Part shown: positions 23,782-33,859 of the stretch, in pieces
Numbering within the stretch: position 1 is the stretch's first letter
How the letters are laid out: the number at the start of each line of letters is the position of its first letter
NCBI RefSeq assembly: GCF_040412425.1
Contig: NC_089777.1
Span: forward strand, 33,967,537-34,031,536
DNA: 64,000 bases
DNA from: Macrobrachium rosenbergii
Taxonomy: Eukaryota; Arthropoda; Malacostraca; Decapoda; Palaemonidae
Direction of reading: 5' to 3'
Notes under the pieces: generated by a model
Databases searched by the model: none
What the model was told of the DNA's origin: nothing
The model's input: the letters and a program-made list of their open reading frames with translations, nothing else
Program-made: the position numbers and the translations under genes

Positions 23782-25026
23782 GTGTACCAGCTGCTGGCAG
23801 CTAAGGTTGCAGTAAATGACTGGTGCCCGCAGAAGGCACAGCAGGTGGCCTGCCTACGTCAGTTCTACTCAGTTAGGGACAGGTTATCTATGGTAGAAGA
23901 CCTGATAGTCTACACCTACGAGCAAAGATGCCCACGTCTGCTCATCCCAGAGGAACTTCGCCGTCAAGTCATTACAGGCCTTCATGCAGGACAGGGGGTA
24001 GACTCCATGCTCCGCAGGGCTAGACAATTGGTTTACTGGCCAGGGATGGAAGGCGACCTGCAGAGCCACAGGGATGGATGTGCCTCTTGTGATGTACATG
24101 CTCCATCACAACCTGCTGAACCATTAGTACTCACACCACCCCCAGAATACCCATTCCAGTCGACAGTGGTGGACATGCTACAGCTGGAGGGCCATATGTA
24201 CATGGCCTATGCAGACAGGCTCACCGGGTGGCTGGAAGTGGCACACTTCCCACATGGCACAACGTCATCAAGAATTATATCAGTTTTGAGGACATACTTC
24301 ACAAGATGGGGAGCACCAGAGCTAATCTCGACAGATGGGGGCACAAACCTCATTAGTGAAGAGACCACATCATTCTTCAGAAAATGGGGGGTTACGGTGC
24401 GCCTGTCGTCAGCCCATTACCCCCAGTCTAACGGAAGGGCCGAAGCAGCAGTCAAGACTGCCAAGAGGATCATCAGGTCTAACATACGCAAAGGAGGCAG
24501 CCTCGATTGCAACAAGGCATCCCTGGCAATTCTTCAGTACCTCAATACACCCCCTAAGGGGTTTGACAAGTCTCCAGAACAGCTTGCTATCGGCAGGCAG
24601 CTCAGAGATGGAGTGCCAACACCCAGACAGCATTACAAGGTGGAGAGACACTGGGATGAGATAATTCAGTGGAGGGAACTACGAATGGCAGAGTCCCAAG
24701 AGGAGACCCCACCACCTACTGGTACCAGGGAGCTTCTACCCCTGGTTGTAGGCTGCAGGGTAAGAGTGCAGGATCCTGTAACCAAAACCTGGGACCGATC
24801 TGGGTTGGTAGTGGAGTCTAAGGGCCACCGACAGTATCTCATTAGGCTGGATGGAAGCGGTCGGGTGTCACTTAGAAACAGGAAGCACCTGAAAGTGTTA
24901 AAACGGCAGCCCCCAACATCCTCAGCCATTCCCCCACGCCCAGAACCCACTCCACCTCGTCCAAAAAGGCGCACAGTGCAACCCTCATGGATGGGCGAGT
25001 ATGTCATGGGTGATATCGAGCGTTAA
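23782..25026 (+). CDS. gypsy integrase, open frame of 414 codons
   Basis: This frame has no stop. It holds a zinc-binding N-terminal region (LHAGQGVDSMLRRARQLVYW followed by CASC), a core with VVDMLQ, ISTDGGTN and NGRAEAAVKTAKR as the DD(35)E residues, and a C-terminal GPY/F-like segment (PLVVGCRVRVQDPVTKTW, HRQYLIRLDGSGRV, RNRKHLKVL). The usual HxxxH pair is damaged: after LHAG the second His is missing (Q follows directly). In pol it would be released from the polyprotein and insert the cDNA. There is no separate start: the GTG at 23782 is just the first sense codon I can use after the upstream stop. It is part of a dead element, but this segment could still be intact as a domain. Confidence 0.85.
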   Translation: MYQLLAAKVAVNDWCPQKAQQVACLRQFYSVRDRLSMVEDLIVYTYEQRCPRLLIPEELRRQVITGLHAGQGVDSMLRRARQLVYWPGMEGDLQSHRDGCASCDVHAPSQPAEPLVLTPPPEYPFQSTVVDMLQLEGHMYMAYADRLTGWLEVAHFPHGTTSSRIISVLRTYFTRWGAPELISTDGGTNLISEETTSFFRKWGVTVRLSSAHYPQSNGRAEAAVKTAKRIIRSNIRKGGSLDCNKASLAILQYLNTPPKGFDKSPEQLAIGRQLRDGVPTPRQHYKVERHWDEIIQWRELRMAESQEETPPPTGTRELLPLVVGCRVRVQDPVTKTWDRSGLVVESKGHRQYLIRLDGSGRVSLRNRKHLKVLKRQPPTSSAIPPRPEPTPPRPKRRTVQPSWMGEYVMGDIER

Positions 25027-25327
25027 CCCATGCTTGTGCTTGTGTCACCTTGTACAGTTACATTTTGTTGTCCCTTATGCTCATTTTATCTTTTGTTTTC
25101 AGTAAGCTGAAATGGATAGAAATTCTGTTGTGCAAACATATTTTTTGCATGTACTATATATTGTTGCCATGCATGTCCTTGTATGTTGTGACACTCAGTG
25201 TTAACCATTACTTTTGTCCTATGGGGATCTTCCTTTTACAGCTTTCTTTGTCTATATATATGTATTTAATACATATTTACTTATTATTTTCATTTAATAT
25301 TTTGTCATTCTGCCATGCCATAATCTT

Positions 25328-25338
25328 AGGGCGGGGGA
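25328..25338 (+). other. polypurine tract of the gypsy element
   Basis: AGGGCGGGGGA lies immediately upstream of the 3' LTR. It has one pyrimidine interruption. Confidence 0.75.
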
Positions 25339-25501
25339 TGTAGGATGGTTGATTGTGTGTGATGTATGTTGTCAGGAGGAGAGCGGAATTGGCGCCAATG
25401 TTTCCTGCGCACCTGCGCTTCACTGGCAGTCACACATCTGTACTGATTGGACGTGTAATAAAGCACTGGCGTGTCCCACTGGTTTCCTTCTGCCTCTAAC
25501 A
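25339..25501 (+). repeat. 3' LTR of the gypsy element
   Basis: 163 bp, TGTAGGATGG to CTCTAACA, with AATAAAG at about 25458-25464. Followed by the CCGTT duplication. Confidence 0.93.
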
Positions 25502-25526
25502 CCGTTACATAAAGTTTTATACAGTA

Positions 25527-25865
25527 CAGGCAGTCCCGGTTACGACGGTTCCGCCTTCACGACGTTCGAAAAATATATTCATCAGAAATTATTTCCTGGA
25601 TTACGACGCATGTTCCGGTTACGACGTCATACGCCCGATCCGACGGAAGAAATATGGGCCCAAAACGGCAGAATAATCATAATTTGAAGGTGTTTTTGAT
25701 GTAAAACTCAATAATAATGCAGTTTACATCGTTTTCAATGCACCCAGAGCATTAAAAGTAAGGTTTTCTTATGATTTTTGACGATTTTCGATTTTCCGGT
25801 TTACGACGATTTTCGGTTTACGACGGCGTAAGAACGGAACCCCGTCGTAAACCGGGGACTGCCTG
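25527..25865. mobile_element. MITE of the CAGGCAGTCCC / TTACGACG family inside tandem unit 4
   Basis: Ends CAGGCAGTCCCGGTTACGACG and CGTCGTAAACCGGGGACTGCCTG, flanked by TA (25525-25526, 25866-25867). Length 339 bp, no coding capacity. The same family member at 33471-33857 shares the interior (ATATTCATCAGAAATTATTTCC and AAAACGGCAGAATAAT). It sits only about 20 bp from the 3' LTR of the gypsy element. Confidence 0.88.
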
Positions 25866-27489
25866 TATATGAAAATGTGCGCAATTTCATGTAGAATACA
25901 ACACAAAATAACTCATGGTTGTAGCTTTTATCAGTTTTGAAATATTTTCATATAAATCACGATAAGTGCCAAAATTTCAACCTTCGGTCAACTTTGACTC
26001 GACTGAAATGGTCGAAAAATTCAATTGTAAGCTAAAACTCTTACATTCTAGTAACATTCAATCATTTATCTTCATTTTGCAACAAACGGGAAGTCTCTAG
26101 CACAATATTTCGATTTATGGTGAATTTTTGAAAAAAACTTTTTCCTTACCTCCACGCGCGGTAACTTGGCTGAAAATCTCGGAATTTCTTTAGTCACCTT
26201 GTCGTAATTTTCGCACTGTTTTATATTAGGCCTTACATAAAGTGTTAAACATGAAAATGTGCGCAATATCATGTAGAATACAACAAAAAATAACTCATGG
26301 TTGTAGCTTTTATCAGTTTTGAAATATTTTCATATAAATCAAGATAAATAGAAAAAATTCGACCTTCGGTCAACTTTAACTCTACTGAAATGGTCGAAAA
26401 ATGCAATTGTAAGCTAAAAATCTTACAGTCTAGTAATGTTCAATCAATTACCTTCATTTTGCAACAAACAGGAAGTCTCTAGCACAATATTTTGATTTAT
26501 GGTGAATTTTAGAAAAAACTTGTTTTTACATCCGCGCATTACGAATTCATGCATCATTTTGTGATAATATTTTCTCTGTGTTGTTTTGATCGTTTTACAA
26601 TTTGTTATATACCAAAATTATCGCAATTTAGTGTACAATACAACGAAAAAAAATAACTCATTAGCTTTAACCATTTTGCTCACAGCACGATTTGTATACA
26701 ATTATATATGAAATTTTTTTTGTGCTGTCATATATTCCAATATTTATATATGATAATGATATTTTTTTTCATTTCTGATGGTTGCATACTAAACTTCAGG
26801 CAGTGACAAAAAAGGAGCCAAAAATGAACTCTTAATCTTAAAAACTAAGCGTGCTGTGATTTTTTGAAAAAAAAAAAAACTTTTTTTCCGCTTCGGCGCC
26901 AACTCCCGAACACTGCCGGCATACGACAGACACTTTTGTAAATAGAGGCTCGGCATTTAAGGGTTAATACTGATTTTTGGTTGTCGGCGGTTTTCGGTTA
27001 TCGTCACGCTGTCAGGAACGGAACCCCACCAATAACCGGGGACTGCCTGTGTTAAGACCACAGGTTCGTTAGTTACGAAAAATACAAGTAATTTTTAAAA
27101 TTTGTGATTTTGCCATTCTGAGCCACTTCAGTTGTTATGACCTAAGAGGACCAATGATCTGAGCTAATCCAGAACTCAGAACAATAGATACTCCAGGCTT
27201 AAGGATTTGAGGCACTCCAGAATTTAAGAACCAAGTTCTTGACTAACAGAGCAAGAGCCTTAAAGAGACATTTTTGAGACTGCATCTTTCCCATTCTGCC
27301 TCTTCATCAATCTATTTTGTTTTCACTCAAGAATTTACGATTGATAATTAGAAAGTTATTAAAAAGTTGACAACATTAACACCACCCTTCAAAAAATGTA
27401 ATAGTTACAGCTGTTTTCGATTCTGTTGTTTATATCAGTACTTGCTGTCGTTTATGCCAATGTTTTGCATGAAATAGTAAGGAATACTA

Positions 27490-27731
27490 CTGGCAGTCCC
27501 CGGTTAACGATGGGGGTTCCGTTCCCGGCTGAGCACCAGTAACTGAAAATCACTGGTAATTATGGTAATAAATGGCATTTTATGTCATTGTAAGCACCAA
27601 TAAACTGCTTATCAGCACTGATAAACTGCTTGCAGTAATGATAAACCGCTTACGGTCACCGAAAATCGTTAGCCAAGCGCCGTAAAACCGGAATGCCATT
27701 AACCAACGCAGCTGATAAGCGAGGACTGCCT
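27490..27731. mobile_element. MITE of the CAGGCAGTCCCCGG family, diverged
   Basis: Starts CTGGCAGTCCCCGGTTAACG after TA (27488-27489) and ends AAGCGAGGACTGCCT before TA. The interior has repeated AAACTGCTTATCAGC / GATAAACCGCTTACGG words. Non-coding. Confidence 0.72.
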
Positions 27732-28689
27732 TAATGAGTTATGCGACAAACCATAACTATAGTAAGCTTGATGATTTTTATTTAGCCAACTGAACATCAT
27801 TAGTCAAAAGCTTACTTGATGTACTATACCTTTATCAATAGAATCTACCAAAACTGAGATAAGCATAGTAGGCCTAGCCTAGTGTGGGATAATCTACCTG
27901 AATGGAAACTCACATTAAGTACAGCTTAGTGTAAACTACCAAAAATTAAACTCACATGATACACAAGATGTGATGAAATCATGATTTGAGGACCAAATTT
28001 TAAGATCTGCATGATGCATTAGATTGAATGGTACACAAGTCTACATGGTAATTATGATTCCCTTTTTGAGTGGTACTGAGTCTGTAGAAGAGGATAAGTC
28101 TCTCTCTCAAGTTGGTGGGACTGGTACTCAGGACATTGAACCACTTCTATGAAGGAGAGGAGGCAGTCCTCCCCTATAGCCTCTGGTGACCAATTGTTTT
28201 TCACCTCTTCAGGATGAGCATAGAGATTTATGTTGACTGATTGTTCTGCATCTTTCCTGAATGAACATGAGGTATCATGTTAGTTAAGATGCAGTGAGGA
28301 AGTGATGTACATTTTCTAAAGTTTTACAGCCACCTCTTCATAGTTACCAAGGTAACAGGACAAAAACAGCACCTCAAAGATCTTGGTTAGCTGAACCATA
28401 AGTCTGATAGACCCCTTTCAAGATACACTTTGTAGCCTTGGTTCATCAGTTTATCCAGAGAGGAGGGTTTTTAGCATCTGTGATTGTAAGGAATTTATTT
28501 CCACATTCTGTTCACCCATCGTCTAGGAGGCATCGTTGCTCCATCTGGGAAGGGAAACTGTTCTGCTTCAGTTTGCACAAGTTCTGGCTTAGTAATGAAC
28601 CATGCACAGGAATGGGATAAGACTCTACAGGTTCTGAGAAGTCTGGATTATGATGCCATCATATCCAGAGGAATTTCATCGACACCTGT

Positions 28690-28800
28690 AAGGACTTATG
28701 TTAAGCCAGCAAATAGGACTTCAGATCAACTGGGAGAAGTCAGTTCTGGAACCAGCAGTAAGGGTTACCTCCTTGAGAGGACATGGACACACTAGTCACC
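28690..28800 (+). pseudogene. fragment of a retrotransposon reverse transcriptase (DIRS- or gypsy-like)
   Basis: One frame reads LSQQIGLQINWEKSVLEP followed by a run ending SLRG. The pattern G-L-x-I-N-W-x-K-S-x-L-x-P is the block after the catalytic YxDD box in DIRS-type and some gypsy RTs. The catalytic box itself is not recognisable upstream. Only a scrap remains. Confidence 0.4.
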
Positions 28801-28836
28801 CTAGTTTGTTCGAGAGACAGCTTTTGGAGATCATGT

Positions 28837-28952
28837 GGGAGTTTCTTTGGAGGCTGGAAACCATTGTGGAAATGTCGCAACCCTTGCTGGCTATGGGAGT
28901 TTCTTTGGAAGTTGGATACTGTTGTGGAAATGTGGCAAGCCTTGTTGGCTAC
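28837..28952 (+). repeat. 58-bp tandem duplication
   Basis: GGGAGTTTCTTTGGAGGCTGG at 28837 recurs at 28895 as GGGAGTTTCTTTGGAAGTTGG, and both continue to TTGTGGAAATGT and CTTG(C/T)TGGCTA. The copies differ at several sites. Confidence 0.8.
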
Positions 28953-29352
28953 ATGGTCTCTTTGTTGAACTAGCCCTTTGCAGCTGATTTATGATTTGTT
29001 CTTTTTTACTATTATATAGCAGTTAGGTTCTGGACAGCAGCTGGACAACTACTTATTTTCACCTAAGAAGATCTCTCCTTTGTTATTAGAATACTCAGAA
29101 CCTCATACCTCATACCCCAGAAGTTGCTCTATTCACTGAATGCATTTATAAGATGGCTGATAGTTCAGCTCTTAAGATTTCCAGCAACAGGAGACTGGTT
29201 ACTGTAGAAGAGCTTGCTATATAATTTCCCAAAGTTGAAGGCAAACCTTTCTAATGTTTAATTCTCTTCACATAATGAGTCAATGGCAAAAGTGTTAGAA
29301 GCCTTGTCAACAACACAACCTCAGTGGTTTATATTTGGAACATCAAGTATGT

Positions 29353-29507
29353 ATTGAATCAAAGGCCTAAGTTGCTTGGCAATTGGGATTAAAAAAAAAA
29401 TCTATGTAGGGTGAAAATGGAGCAGAGATTGAATCAAAGGCCTAAGTTGCTTGGCAATTGGGATTAAAAAAAAAAAATCGATGTGGGGTGAAAATGGAGC
29501 AGAGATT
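29353..29507 (+). repeat. 75-bp tandem duplication
   Basis: ATTGAATCAAAGGCCTAAGT at 29353 and 29428, each followed by a run of A and GGGTGAAAATGGAGCAGAGATT. The copies are almost identical, so the duplication is recent. Confidence 0.88.
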
Positions 29508-31717
29508 CTTGCCACAAAAATACTACATGCATACAGACAGCTGCAGACCAGCTTCTTTCTAAAGAATGGTCACTACACCAGCTCATTTTTCAAGATGTTG
29601 AGTACTAACTGTTGTACATCTTATGATAAAACTGTCTGTTACCAGTCTCAGCAACAACCTGCTATTTATTGCTTCATTCTTGTAAAGGGCGGCCTAGAAG
29701 TTGAATGCCTTCTTACATATGTGGTACAACCCGGAATTTGAAATCCATTTTGTAGTATAAAGAAGGGTTTTGGACATCCTGACTACTTCTGTCAGCAGCA
29801 CAAAGAGATCAAGTGGCTAGATATAGTTTCGTATAGGGTCAGTTGAATTATCCAAAGAGTGTGTGTTAATGTGATGCATATATTGGAGCTTTACTTATTT
29901 ACTTGTCTTGTAAACTTTACCTAGAGAACACTTTAGTTTATTGGTGGGTTTATGGCAAGTCCCAAGGCAGTCCTATCATCTCCTACATTGATCATTCTCA
30001 AGAGTTCCTTCTCACTATGGACTGACCACATAACAATCCTTTTCAGGGCCTAACTGGATGATGGACACCCTATTGTTGTATGTGCAATTGGAACTACTTT
30101 CAGTTGTTAAGGTTATGTATCACATTCACAGTTCCTTGATCTGTTGAGTATTGGGCAATGAGGCAGGATATTTATATAATCTCAGGCCCAAAACAAATCC
30201 TAAAATTCTTAGTTTGGCAGCTTAACAGCTGTATTCCTCTTCCTCCTAAATAGCAATAGAACACAAAAAGTAATGGTTTGCTGTAAAACACATGTGATTT
30301 TTATAACTAATTTTTTCTTACAAAGTTTGGGCACAAAAAGTAATGGGTTTGTACCAAAACAGATGTTTTTTTTTTTTTAATCTAATTTTTTCATATTAAT
30401 TAATTATAGAACTTGAACAAATGAAAAATGGAGCGTAAGGATCTGCCATGCATATGCAATACTTACCTGTACCTACCACATTTAGAATTGAAATAGGCAC
30501 TATAAGTAATGAATTTAAATGAAAAAGCTTTAATTTCAAAAAAGTATTTTCATGTTAGGATCATTTGGAGATTGGATGCTTGTAATTTATTATGGTATTT
30601 CAGCAAACAAAAATAAAAAAAAGCCATTCTGTAGCTGTGGTTGAAAAATGAAGTCACAGAGATATGCGCAATATTTTTTGTACCATGCAAAACTATAGTA
30701 AATTGCAAAAATTCACACAAATTATGTAGCAGAGATATGCGCAATATTTTCAAGTACTGTGCAAAACCATAAATTGCTTTTCCATGGATATATAGTCTAT
30801 TTTTATTTAGGCCAGCTATTAGACAGCAAGGCTTACAAGAAAGGGGGTAAAAGGAATTGTTATGCTGTGTTTTTGTTTTATATTAGACTAAGTCGTTTGA
30901 TTACATGAAATACATAAACTCTAAATTAATGAAAACCACTGTATCATTTAAAAGCAACATTTTTAGTAATAGAGAATAATTGTTTTGCCCATAATTTTTG
31001 GAATGCACACTTTCTGAAAAAAATATATAAATGACAAGTGATCTTAGATATAAAAATAAAAATACTAAAGTTGAAATGAAATCAAAGTAAACACATCAAC
31101 ATTACATTCACATTCTCTGCAGCTCTTAATGCTACTGTAACTGGATATTGTACAATATATTGTACAATATACTGTATCTCTCCCCCTCTCAAAGTAATCT
31201 GCTGTACTTGGTAATAGGGTTCATCAGTTTCTTTAGTCTTTTAGCTGCATAGTAGCATCGAAATGGGCTTGCGCTTTCATAGCCAATAGAAAGGGTGATG
31301 TTCAAGCACTTTTATAATTCTCATAGTTTGGGGCCAGGGTAAGTCCATGCAGATAAAGTGTTTGAATAAATAGTTTCAAACACCATTGCTGCTTGATGTT
31401 GCTAACCTCTTCAGCTAGGGTTTGTCAGGAAATGACTGCTTATTTTTTTGAGCTATGCCTTGCTGTTGCTGTTGTTACCGTATAGGTTTTACATAGACCT
31501 TCATTGAACCTTTTTCAGACCATTGGCAAATGGACTAGGAAAAAAATCAGTTCGAAATCATCACTATCTTTTGCCTGTATGATGTGTGTGGATATTCTAT
31601 TTCCCCCAAGTACTGTAAAGGTCTTTCAGTAATGTATATAGGTTGACATGAGAAAATCACAACAAAGATGTTTATATACAGTTAAAATAAACTTCATATT
31701 GAAACTGCAGTTAAAAA

Positions 31718-31985
31718 AAAGTATATCTTTGTTTAACCAGACCACTGAGCTGATTAACAGCTCTCCTAGGGCTGGCCCGAAGGATTAGACTTATTTTACG
31801 TGGCTAAGAACCAATTGGTTATGTAGCAACGGGACCTACAGCTTATTGTGGAATCCGAACCACATTATGACGAAATGAATTTCTATCACCAGAAATAAAT
31901 TCCTCTAATTCTTCACTGGCCGGACGGAGGCTCAAACGCTGGGCCAACAGCGTGCTAACCTAGAGCTCTAGCCACCCCTCCAAAG
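31718..31985 (-). repeat. second SINE copy, reverse orientation
   Basis: Reverse complement of the element at 2985-3275: GTTTAACCAGACCACTGAGC, CTCTCCTAGGGCTGGCCCGA, GGCTAAGAACCAATTGGTTA. The tRNA-like head (about 31918-31985) is more diverged than the body. No clear target-site duplication. Confidence 0.85.
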
Positions 31986-32071
31986 CAGTCAGCCCTAATT
32001 CTCTGCATTTCTCAAAATTTTTTTATTTTTCAAACTTCTATAGAAAAGTAAGACGATGGTATTTGCATATG

Positions 32072-33270
32072 CAGTGAAACCTCAGTTCAACGGACTAATA
32101 GGTGGGGGAAAGTTGTCTATTAAAGCCGATTGTCCGTTAAAGTGAAGCTTTTTTTTTTGTGTGTGTGTCTTAAGTGACAGTTATTGGTAGGCTAGCCTCG
32201 GCCTAGGTGCAATAACCCAGCACCAACATGCATGAAAAGATTCACATTATGAAATACTGATAATAAAGGGAATGAAACCATTTTTTACCTTATAGATCAT
32301 TGGCATATCTTCATAATAATTGGCCTATTCGAGGAATAATTCCATATCAATGAAATCAACTTCCATCAGTGTGAGGCCAGCACAAAATGTAAACATCGAA
32401 TTATGGTTCCGCTCACAGCAGCGTTTATCTTTTGGTAACTTTCAGAAATTTTAATGGTAGTGTAATTACGGTAGTAATAACATAAATAATAACATATTAA
32501 TTTTTCATCAAAAATTCATTATCATTTTGGTGGTAAACAACTTTTTAGAACAATGCAGCCATACGAACGATAATTATCATACATTATTGTACTGTTGCTT
32601 GTGATTGATGATTACACGTAAGAGTAATAAAACCATTTTTACCTTGTATATTATTGGCATGTCTTCATAATAAATAGCCTACTCAAGGAATAATTCCATA
32701 TCAATGAAATCAATTTTTTCTATGTGACGCCAGCTGACAAAATGTAAACATCGAATTATGGTAGTGCTCACAGCAACGTTACTTTCAGTATCCTTTCAAA
32801 ATTTTAATGGTAGTGTAATTAAGGTAGTAATAACATTTAGGTAAACATAAGTCATTTTTCACAAAAATTCATTACCATTTTGGTGGTAAATAAAGGTTTA
32901 GAACAATTCAGGCACATGAACAATAATTATCATACATTATCGTATTGTTAGGGGTTTGTGGCTGGTGATGAGACATAAACAAAACAATGTTTCCCTTTTA
33001 GGCGATGTGTTTAAGAAAAAGATGATATAGAGAATCGGCTTTGTTATTTTGTTTACTTTGAATTTCTAAGGATACAGTAAATAAAACAGCATTTGTAATA
33101 ACATCATCTTTACATAACCAATTTTTCATAAGATACCTGTTGTTGCAAAAGCTAGCCTTTACACATATGGTTTTGTAATTTAACAGTCGTCTTATACTAC
33201 CCTTGGCCAGATTTTGTCTGTTAAATCCAATGTCCATTGGTTCCGGGTCCGTTAAAGCAAGGTTTTACTG
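32072..33270. mobile_element. 1.2-kb pogo/Tigger-like non-autonomous element with internal duplication
   Basis: The ends CAGTGAAACCTCAGTTCAACGG and (reverse of the right end) CAGTAAAACCTTGCTTTAACGG pair over at least 23 bp. The inside has two tandem copies of an about 355-bp block (from about 32270 and 32624; shared words TAATTCCATATCAATGAAAT, TGTAAACATCGAATTATGG, TTTTAATGGTAGTGTAATTA). Flanks are TATG / TGTA, so the expected TA duplication is blurred. No transposase frame. Confidence 0.75.
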
Positions 33271-33470
33271 TGTATGTTAAACATTGTAAATCCTTCCTTA
33301 TACATTATGTAACAGTACTACAAATAATCTCTATGCAGTAATAAGTATCACAATGCTATTGCAATGTAAATAGTTTTTTTTACGGTTTTTAATGAAAGCT
33401 GTAATTACAAAAAAGTTTGTACATATTCAGTACTTATGTAATCATCATAACACAAACTACTTGACATATA

Positions 33471-33857
33471 CAGGTAGTCCCCGGTTTACGACATTCCGAG
33501 GTTATGACGCTTTTCAAATATATTCATCAGAAATTATTTCCTGGTTTGCGACGCATGTTCTGGGGTTACAACGCATCGTACGCCGATCCGACGGTAGAAA
33601 TATGGCTCCAAAACGGCAGAATAATAAATTTTTGGAGGTTTTTTTTAATGAAAAACTCAATAAAAATGTAGTTTACATCGTTTTCAATACACCCAAAGCA
33701 TTAAAAATAAGATTTTCTTAGGATTTTTGACGATTTTTCAGTTTATGACGATTTTCGGTTTACATTAAAAGTAAGATTTTCTTAGGATTTTTGACGATTT
33801 TTCAGTTTACGACGCAGCGTAAAAACGAAACCCCCGTCATAAACTGGGGACTGCCTG
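33471..33857. mobile_element. MITE of the CAGGCAGTCCC / TTACGACG family with internal duplication
   Basis: Ends CAGGTAGTCCCCGGTTTACGAC and AAACTGGGGACTGCCTG, TA on both sides (33469-33470, 33858-33859). It is 387 bp, 48 bp longer than its sibling at 25527, because of an internal tandem repeat around 33698-33810 (TAAGATTTTCTTAGGATTTT twice). Confidence 0.86.
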
Positions 33858-33859
33858 TA

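Larger units (their letters stand above)
20491..25501 (+). mobile_element. complete-length Ty3/gypsy LTR retrotransposon (5.0 kb), decayed
   Basis: LTRs (20491-20652, 25339-25501) bound gag and pol in the order protease, reverse transcriptase, RNase H, integrase, which is the Ty3/gypsy order. A 5-bp duplication CCGTT flanks it (20486-20490 and 25502-25506) and restores the tandem unit sequence GCCGTTACATAAAG when the element is removed. No envelope gene. Pol has several frameshifts and stops, so this copy is not autonomous. The two LTRs differ at about six positions plus one indel, indicating a moderately recent insertion. Confidence 0.93.
19291..26541 (+). repeat. five tandem units of about 380 bp inside the piggyBac-type element
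   Basis: Units begin with ATCTCAGAAATTCTTT at 19291, 19668, 20051, 20432 and 26176, a spacing of 377-383 bp for the first three. Unit 4 is split by the gypsy element (20491-25501) and a MITE (25527-25865); subtracting these gives about 387 bp, so it is a regular unit. Unit 5 is the most diverged, and its tail degenerates after about 26541. Each unit contains CCTTCGGTCAACTTTGACTC followed by GACCGAAATGGTCGAAAAA, where GGTCAACTTTGACTCGACC is a near-palindrome. No conserved reading frame. Confidence 0.88.
19028..26963. mobile_element. non-autonomous piggyBac-type element with TTAA duplication, itself invaded
   Basis: TTAA at 19024-19027 and 26964-26967 flank ends CCCTTAAACGCC and GGCATTTAAGGG, an imperfect 12-bp inverted repeat. 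Subterminal sequence also matches in reverse (left ATTGTCTGTCGGGTGCCG, right reversed GTGTCTGTCGTATGCCG). TTAA plus a CCCTT start is characteristic of the piggyBac superfamily. No transposase is encoded. The native content is a tandem array of five units of about 380 bp and unique ends; without the gypsy and MITE inserts its length is about 2.6 kb. Confidence 0.8.
18940..27049. mobile_element. outermost MITE of the nest (CAGGCAGTCCCCGG family), split by a later insertion
   Basis: The left half (18940-19023) starts CAGGCAGTCCCCGGTTATCGG and the right half (26968-27049) ends CCAATAACCGGGGACTGCCTG. Without the insert the element is about 170 bp, like its relatives. The flanks are TG on both sides rather than the usual TA. 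The right half also carries the family motif GGTTATCGTCACGCTGTCAGG in antisense to the copy at 9848. This element was the landing site for the TTAA-flanked element 19028-26963. Confidence 0.8.
27050..31717 (+). other. intronic repeat-derived sequence, mostly unassigned
   Basis: Contains a MITE (27490-27731), a reverse transcriptase scrap (about 28690-28800), two short tandem duplications (28837-28952, 29353-29507), near-duplicate blocks at about 30261 and 30331 (CACAAAAAGTAATGG) and at 30657 and 30731 (AGAGATATGCGCAATATTTT), and a palindrome TTGTACAATATATTGTACAA at 31148-31167. No host exon found. Confidence 0.55.
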
